A DNA stretch of 50,187 nucleotides, from positions 1-50,187 of IMG/VR virus record IMGVR_UViG_3300018422_000112; one strand, given 5' to 3'. Position numbers and translations under genes: made by a program. Positions 46,369 to 50,187 of this stretch are shown here, piece by piece. The stretch comes from a virus. Numbering within the stretch: the first letter of the stretch is position 1; each line of letters starts with the position of its first letter. Under the pieces are notes generated by a model. It saw nothing but the letters and a program-made list of their open reading frames with translations, made no database searches and was not told where the DNA came from.

Positions 46369-46496
46369 GCTACCCAACGGATACGGCGCTCATCTTCGCT
46401 CTGACACGATCGAGGGGGTTTCGTGTCGGGATATTGCTTGCCGTGGTCGCCGTGTTTCTGGCGATCGGGGTCGTTGCAATCGGCCTGCCGAGCTAG
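46365..46496 (+). CDS. Single-span membrane peptide, end of late operon
   Basis: A frame of 43 codons starting MSYPTDTALIFALTRSRGFR and ending in GILLAVVAVFLAIGVVAIGL then PS. One membrane helix follows a basic stretch. It may belong to the lysis system (spanin or holin helper), but it has no lipobox. Confidence 0.6.
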   Translation: MSYPTDTALIFALTRSRGFRVGILLAVVAVFLAIGVVAIGLPS

Positions 46497-46562
46497 TCCA
46501 GAGTGGGATAGTCCGAAACATTCCGTCGAAAAGTCGGTTGCTATCTAGTTATGCTGCAGGCC

Positions 46563-46955
46563 CTAGAACGGGCAGCGGCCGATAGGCGTCACGTTGTCAC
46601 GCGTGGCGGGCATCGCTTTCAGCCTCGCCAGCGCGTCTGCATCGCACTCGGGGCAGTATGACGTGCCGACGCCTTTCCATGTGCCGCAGTCGCATACGGG
46701 GCTGGCATGGAAAGCGTCCCGCGCCTCCTCGTCCTCGACCTCGCGATCAACCGTATCGTAGGCGTCCAGTAGCTTCTCAGCCTCGGCCATGCACCTGGTG
46801 GCTTCCTCGCCCTCGCTGTCGAGGAGGCGACGCATGACATCGCGGAATTCGGCGAGCGTGGTTTCCAGAATGTAGATCGCCACGTCGCGCGGATCGAACG
46901 GGCCGCTGCCGTCTCCATCGCCATATTCAGGGGCTGTTTTCAGGGCTGCTGACAT
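46563..46955 (-). CDS. Zinc-ribbon hypothetical protein
   Basis: A protein of 130 residues. An acidic helical N-terminal half (VAIYILETTLAEFRDVMRRL, then ATRCMAEAEKLLDAYDTVDR) is followed by CDCGTWKGVGTSYCPECDAD, a four-cysteine ribbon. It is convergent with the late operon across 66 bp that contain no clear terminator. Function is unknown. Confidence 0.7.
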   Translation of the reverse strand: MSAALKTAPEYGDGDGSGPFDPRDVAIYILETTLAEFRDVMRRLLDSEGEEATRCMAEAEKLLDAYDTVDREVEDEEARDAFHASPVCDCGTWKGVGTSYCPECDADALARLKAMPATRDNVTPIGRCPF

Positions 46956-47282
46956 GATTCGATCCTAGTCGTTTTCGGCTGAAATGCCAGCTTTTCCTTG
47001 CGATTCGTGGGCATCCTGCTACCAGTAGTTCATGGTTGCGGCGGCGGCATCGCCATCAGAGCGAGACGATAGATCACCCGTCGCGGCCTGTAAAAAGGAG
47101 AATGCGCGATGCCGTGGTTTCCAGACTTTGACGACTGACATGATCGGCGACCGCAACTTCGACGACATCCGCGACCTGTAGCGACCTGTAAAGCGAGTTA
47201 ACACGCCTGCGACCTCATGTTCGAAAATCCCCAAGACCCTAACACACATCCCCTCTGGCATAGAGGGGTAGTGTCGATGGGG
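46956..47282. other. Non-coding stretch with a candidate leaderless promoter
   Basis: No gene is supported here. On the minus strand, CTGGCA and TAGGAT are 17 nt apart with TAGGAT ending 6 nt before the ATG at 46955, a possible leaderless promoter for the ribbon protein. On the plus strand AAAAAGGAG precedes only nine- and thirteen-codon frames (MPWFPDFDD; MIGDRNFDDIRDL). GCGACCTGTA is duplicated in tandem at 47171-47190. Confidence 0.4.
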
Positions 47283-47477
47283 TTAGGCGGGGGGATCGTC
47301 CAGCGGTTTCCAGTGCGTCGGGCGCATCGGCCATCCTCCAGGTTCGGATCGCCACTCGCCAAGTCGCTCGTTCCAAGCTCCGGTGATCACCGGGTAGCGG
47401 GCCTTCGGATAATTGGTGCCGAGCAGCTTCCGCTTCTTGTCCTTCAGCGCCGTCGAGATTGGCTGCCAGTCGCTCAC
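47283..47477 (-). CDS. DUF551 protein, copy 1
   Basis: A protein of 64 residues with the DUF551 pattern: WQPISTALKDKKRKLL, then ITGAWNE and PTHWKPLDDPPA. The family is common in phages and of unknown function. It is coupled to a second DUF551 gene by an ATGA overlap. Confidence 0.85.
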   Translation of the reverse strand: MSDWQPISTALKDKKRKLLGTNYPKARYPVITGAWNERLGEWRSEPGGWPMRPTHWKPLDDPPA

Positions 47478-47752
47478 TTTCCGTCTCCAGGTTCAGCCGT
47501 CGCCATGCCGGGAGGATCGGGAAGCGGCATCCAATGCGTGGGAGGAGCCCGCCCTGGCTGATTGCATATGAGCCACCGGCCCTTTCCCTCTTGGTTCCAG
47601 CTCCCGCCTTCATCGCGATCCGGGAGCCATCGAGCGAACGCAACGTCTCTTAGACCGCGCCACCCTGCTATAATCTCATGGCGCCAGACCCAGATGTTCG
47701 CGTCAGGCGGGTACTTCTTCTTCGGCGCAGTTTCAATTGGCAACCAGTCCAT
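47474..47752 (-). CDS. DUF551 protein, copy 2
   Basis: A protein of 92 residues, WLPIETAPKKKYPPDANIWV at the start, IIAGWRGLRDVAFARWLPDR in the middle and PPTHWMPLPDPPG near the end: a full DUF551 domain. Clearly a paralogue of the adjacent shorter one, but diverged, so an old duplication or separate acquisition. Confidence 0.88.
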   Translation of the reverse strand: MDWLPIETAPKKKYPPDANIWVWRHEIIAGWRGLRDVAFARWLPDRDEGGSWNQEGKGRWLICNQPGRAPPTHWMPLPDPPGMATAEPGDGK

Positions 47753-47820
47753 TCCTCATCCTCTCTTCACCCTGGGTAAGCCGTGCAGATTATGGGCGCA
47801 TCCGCTGCGCGGACCGCGTG

Positions 47821-48168
47821 CTATGGCTTCGCCACGGAGCCAGCTTCGCCGTCTCCGCCCATTCGGGTAACGCCCGCTTGCGCGTCGGCGCGGCCAAAGC
47901 TCTTCGCCTCCATGTAGGTGTGGACCAGCTCGCTCATGATCATGTCGTCGTCGTACTCGGGCGGCGCGTAGATATTCCAAACTCTCTCCGGCGTCCGAAA
48001 GGGATGGAGATTATAGCGAAAGCGCTGTATCTGAATCGTCTCTTCCACGACAGGCTCTTTGGAGATGCTGGTGAGCGGTGGCGTGACCGCGAGAAGATGA
48101 TATTCGTGAGCGGGCAAGTTCGAACATCGCCCCGCCCATGGCCCATCTATGAAGTAGCAGTTTTCCAT
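47821..48168 (-). CDS. Hypothetical accessory protein
   Basis: A protein of 115 residues starting MENCYFIDGPWAGRCSNLPA, with AGGAG 7 nt upstream of the chosen ATG. The centre (IQIQRFRYNLHPFRTPERVW) is strand-rich, like many phage proteins that begin with a GPW/GG-x-x-DG turn. The last 20 residues (AQAGVTRMGGDGEAGSVAKP) recall repeat-derived tails. Function is unknown. Confidence 0.72.
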   Translation of the reverse strand: MENCYFIDGPWAGRCSNLPAHEYHLLAVTPPLTSISKEPVVEETIQIQRFRYNLHPFRTPERVWNIYAPPEYDDDMIMSELVHTYMEAKSFGRADAQAGVTRMGGDGEAGSVAKP

Positions 48169-48234
48169 CGTCATTCTCCTATGCGAAATGCGATACCCAC
48201 CCGTGAGGGCGGAGACAACGAAGATTGGCTCCGT

Positions 48235-48543
48235 TCATGGGTAGCGCGGTGCCGAAGGCATTCGCCCGGCAACGTGGCCCGCTTGCGCTTCGAGCAACTC
48301 AGCCGCTTCGCCTAGCGTCGTCGCGCTAATGCGGTATTCTGGAGAGCGAAGCTGCGTCAAGAGTTCCAGCGGGACGGGTCTCGCTATGGAGCGCCGAGCG
48401 AGCCGTTCGACCAAGTCGCCGGCAATGGTGTATTTCGCCCAACGCTCTTTTGTGCCGAATGCCGCCGCCGAGATACGCGCCACCTCTGTTCGCAGTTGAT
48501 CGAACAGCGCCTCGGTCGATTCCAGTGAGGCCGCAGCGGCCAT
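48235..48543 (-). CDS. Hypothetical accessory protein
   Basis: A protein of 102 residues, helical, with LFDQLRTEVARISAAAFGTK and TIAGDLVERLARRSI and a final helix TTLGEAAELLEAQAGHVAG. AGGAG precedes the ATG. Function is unknown. Confidence 0.72.
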   Translation of the reverse strand: MAAAASLESTEALFDQLRTEVARISAAAFGTKERWAKYTIAGDLVERLARRSIARPVPLELLTQLRSPEYRISATTLGEAAELLEAQAGHVAGRMPSAPRYP

Positions 48544-48606
48544 GTTAGTCCTCCTATGCGACAGTTGATTGAAGCCTTTGGTCGAGACGGGAAGGGGTCA
48601 TGCCTC

Positions 48607-48828
48607 TCACAGCTTCTCCATCTCGCGTTCGAGCCAAGCGATGTCCTCAGCGAGCACGTCGATCAGGCGGCGGTCACCCGCGATGCAGCCTTGGAGAATA
48701 TCAATCCCGTTGCTGGTCAGGCTGCCGCTGCATCCTTCGAGCCGCTTCAGCCGTTCGATGACGTGCTCGCGGTCCGCGATATACTCGTCGCGCAAATCAC
48801 CAATCTGCTCCCTGGCACTTTTCGTCAT
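48607..48828 (-). CDS. Small coiled-coil protein
   Basis: A protein of 73 residues consisting of two helices (REQIGDLRDEYIADREHVIE and AEDIAWLEREMEKL) around GCSGSLTSNGIDILQGC. Coupled by ATGA to the upstream gene. Function is unknown. Confidence 0.72.
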   Translation of the reverse strand: MTKSAREQIGDLRDEYIADREHVIERLKRLEGCSGSLTSNGIDILQGCIAGDRRLIDVLAEDIAWLEREMEKL

Positions 48829-49439
48829 CGTGAGCTCCCTTCCGGAATGTTAAGTCTCTCTATCTCTGCCAGCAATTCTGGCGCGCGCTCGAACCATTCG
48901 CCGTGGAGGCGGTGCGCGGCAAAGCGCCGGTGATAGTCGCGCTCCGTCAGCACGTCGCCAACGCGAATGGCGAGTAGACGAAGACGGAAAGGTGAAGCAG
49001 TCTGGAGGGCTGTTAGTCGAGACTTTGGCGACGCGGATATTCCGATTTTGATGGGCCCATCGTCCGCTCCGATGAAATAGATGCGGGTAGGGCAGCCTGC
49101 CTCAGAGAGGGTTTCACTGGCGGCGGTCCAGAGAGCGCGCTTGACCCGCGGGCGCGGTGTAGAGTCGCGAGACCATGGCGGTCTCGGCGCCTGCCGATCG
49201 AAAGCATACTGGAAACGGGCATAGGACATCGGCGTAGCGCAGAACAGAACTTCCGGCCGTTTTGGGGTGCCGTCCGGTTCAAAAAAGCCATCGCGAATGT
49301 AGGGGCGCATGAAGACAGGAACCCTCTCCCAAGAGCCATCATCTTCCTTGACCAGTGCATCCAGCCAGCCTTCCTCTGTGACCGGAAACTGAGCATAATC
49401 GATTTCTCTGGTCCGCACTTGGTCCGCAGAATCGTTCAC
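48825..49439 (-). CDS. GIY-YIG-like (T5orf172-type) protein
   Basis: A protein of 204 residues from a GTG with GGAG 8 nt upstream. The C-terminal part RIYFIGADDGPIKIGISASP, then RLTALQTASPFRLRLLAI and ERDYHRRFAAHRLHGEWF has the pattern of the T5orf172/MUG113 branch of GIY-YIG nucleases, where YFIG and IKIG represent the two motif strands and R, H and E follow. The N-terminal half is unrelated. An ATG at 49505 would extend it almost to attR. It might act against host DNA or mobile rivals; that is speculative. Confidence 0.75.
   Translation of the reverse strand: MNDSADQVRTREIDYAQFPVTEEGWLDALVKEDDGSWERVPVFMRPYIRDGFFEPDGTPKRPEVLFCATPMSYARFQYAFDRQAPRPPWSRDSTPRPRVKRALWTAASETLSEAGCPTRIYFIGADDGPIKIGISASPKSRLTALQTASPFRLRLLAIRVGDVLTERDYHRRFAAHRLHGEWFERAPELLAEIERLNIPEGSSR
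49410..49427. promoter_or_regulatory. Candidate right integrase arm-type sites
   Basis: Two GGTCCGC copies start 11 bp apart, about 85 bp from the tRNA-derived core, matching the pair at 55-72 in sequence, orientation and spacing. A related GGTCCGT lies at 49467. Confidence 0.4.
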
Positions 49440-49511
49440 GTTCCCGCTCCATTCACGTTTTCGGATGGTCCGTTCCGCAGCGATTGCGCAGTGCGATGAC
49501 GGCAAACCGAA

Positions 49512-49558
49512 CGTTTACACCGAGAGGGTCGGCGGTTCGAGCCCGTCAGCGCCCACCA
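49512..49558 (+). other. attR: attR: duplicated 3' end of a tRNA-Val(TAC) gene
   Basis: The 47 bp from CGTTTACACCGAGAGGGTC through GGTTCGAGCCC to GCCCACCA equal the 3' part of a bacterial tRNA-Val with anticodon TAC: the anticodon loop, its 3' strand (CGAG), the T arm and acceptor with encoded CCA. The 5' half is absent; what stands before it is phage sequence. This is the footprint of integration into the tRNA 3' end. The intact tRNA should lie just left of the window, next to int. Confidence 0.88.
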
Positions 49559-49581
49559 GCCTTCGCTAAAGCTACGGCTGG
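49556..49581. repeat. Post-tRNA palindrome
   Basis: CCAGCC...GGCTGG with inner CGCTAAAGCTACG forms a hairpin starting in the tRNA CCA. The CTTCGCTAAAGCTACGGCTGG type of palindrome is, to my knowledge, frequent in sphingomonad intergenic regions; here it may end tRNA transcription. Confidence 0.5.
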
Positions 49582-49602
49582 CAAGCCGGCGCGTGCTTTG
49601 GC

Positions 49603-50187
49603 TCACAGGCTGCGGATCAGCTTCACGGCCACCGCCGCCCAGGGGGGATCGGCGACGACCGCCTGGCGCTGGCCCGCGCCGAGCGGGAGGAGGTGGAGCT
49701 TTCCCCCGGGCTGCCCCGGGGCAGGCTCCTCGCGGCCGATCAACCGGCCGAACAGGAAGCGGTCGCCCGGACGCGGCACCAGGACGTCGCGGTTAAGCAC
49801 GCCGGCATAGCCCGCGGGATCGACGCGATGGAGCCAGATCTCGTCGCCGCTACGATAGTCGCCGATCCCCGATGCCACGGTCATCGCGACCAGGCCGGGA
49901 GCGGCCGAAGGCGGGATCGCCACGCCTTCGCGCCGCGGCGCGTGAGCGCCGTCATGATCGAGCGTCGCGGCGACCGGGATGTCCTGGCGGTCCGGCAAGG
50001 TGACGAGCTCCGCGGCATCGACGCCCAACGCCTTGGCGATCCGGTTCAGCCAGCCGACCGAGACCGTACGGATGCCGGTTTCCAGCCGTCCGATCGTCTG
50101 CGGCGTGGTCGGGGGGTCGCAGCGGTCGGCGACGTCCTGGAGGGTCATCTTGCGAGCGCGGCGCACGGCGCGGATGCGGGTGATCAT
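49603..50187 (-). CDS. Host XRE-type regulator with LexA/S24-like C-terminal fold
   Basis: A protein of 194 residues, complete at the window edge. The HTH is at residues 12-45 (RKMTLQDVADRCDPPTTPQT then IGRLETGIRTVS). The C-terminal domain has the S24/LexA strand order (VASGIGDYRSGDEIWLHR, DVLVPRPGDRFLFGRLIG), but the catalytic Ser of the usual G-x-S-M motif is not seen, so it is probably a non-cleaving sensor. It lies beyond attR and is likely a chromosomal gene beside the tRNA-Val locus. Confidence 0.85.
   Translation of the reverse strand: MITRIRAVRRARKMTLQDVADRCDPPTTPQTIGRLETGIRTVSVGWLNRIAKALGVDAAELVTLPDRQDIPVAATLDHDGAHAPRREGVAIPPSAAPGLVAMTVASGIGDYRSGDEIWLHRVDPAGYAGVLNRDVLVPRPGDRFLFGRLIGREEPAPGQPGGKLHLLPLGAGQRQAVVADPPWAAVAVKLIRSL

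Noticed and set aside
23000-46500. Diversity-generating retroelement, suspected because the head genes resemble phage BPP-1
   Set aside because: No reverse transcriptase gene and no template/variable repeat pair were seen near the tailspike or elsewhere.
46497-46562. Terminator between the convergent late operon and the 46563 gene
   Set aside because: No stem with a following T run could be found on either strand.
49484-49810. A plus-strand frame through attR and the palindrome (contains PPAFAKATAGKPA)
   Set aside because: This peptide is what the tRNA end and the CTTCGCTAAAGCTACGGCTGG palindrome give when translated; it is not a gene.
1-50187. CRISPR array or insertion sequence
   Set aside because: No regularly spaced repeats and no transposase were seen; the repeats present are dispersed and of unequal spacing.

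Overview
The window is almost entirely one temperate podovirus-type prophage, from the integrase stop codon at the left edge to a duplicated tRNA-Val 3' end at 49512-49558. About 600 bp of host chromosome with one regulator gene follow it. High GC content, the tRNA-Val(TAC) sequence, a CTTCGCTAAAG palindrome after the tRNA and the style of many small genes suggest a sphingomonad (Sphingomonadales, Alphaproteobacteria) host; this is inference, since no taxonomic marker gene is present.

Layout. (1) 1-12892, minus strand: a long leftward early operon, mostly ATGA/TAATG-coupled. It starts at a promoter with two operators (12918-12966) and runs through many small accessory proteins to a recombination block (ERF annealing protein, a small ssDNA-associated candidate, a DUF968/Ref-like HNH protein), a Lar-type anti-restriction protein, an HNH nuclease, a DpdA/TGT-like base-exchange protein interrupted by a +1 frameshift, a QueD-like protein and the integrase. 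(2) 13037-14188: the lysogeny switch. A repressor followed by a secreted moron reads left and a Cro-like protein reads right; three operators lie between them with the same ATCACA-N3-TGTGAT consensus as the leftward promoter. (3) 14200-23544: a rightward early/middle region with three small opposed genes, two DNA methyltransferases, RusA, two separate DnaA domain IV-like proteins, replication proteins and both terminase subunits. (4) 23595-46496: the late region, with portal, scaffold, major capsid, Bbp16-type cement, T7-like tail adaptor and nozzle (nozzle split into two coupled genes), internal virion proteins (one with a complete M23 peptidase, one of 2,156 residues with an HEXXH motif), a beta-helix tailspike and a membrane-protein lysis candidate block. 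(5) 46563-49439, minus strand: accessory genes including tandem DUF551 proteins and a GIY-YIG-like protein. (6) attR and host DNA.

How it fits together. Repressor binding to the five operators would silence both early transcripts. Late genes appear to be served by three promoters with identical geometry (CTGTGCATCCC, then a TATCCT-like box exactly 36 nt later, then ATG 6-7 nt after that), which implies leaderless late mRNAs and host RNA polymerase, because no phage RNA polymerase gene is visible. The phage carries several potential anti-restriction measures: Lar, two solitary methyltransferases and the QueD/DpdA-like 7-deazaguanine pair.

The most notable signals are the DpdA-like gene whose +1 frameshift falls at its catalytic-motif aspartate, the fixed-spacing late promoters, and a family of GC-rich repeats that form near-identical ends on two otherwise unrelated early genes and recur at the ends of several others. 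No CRISPR array, reverse transcriptase or canonical endolysin was found.
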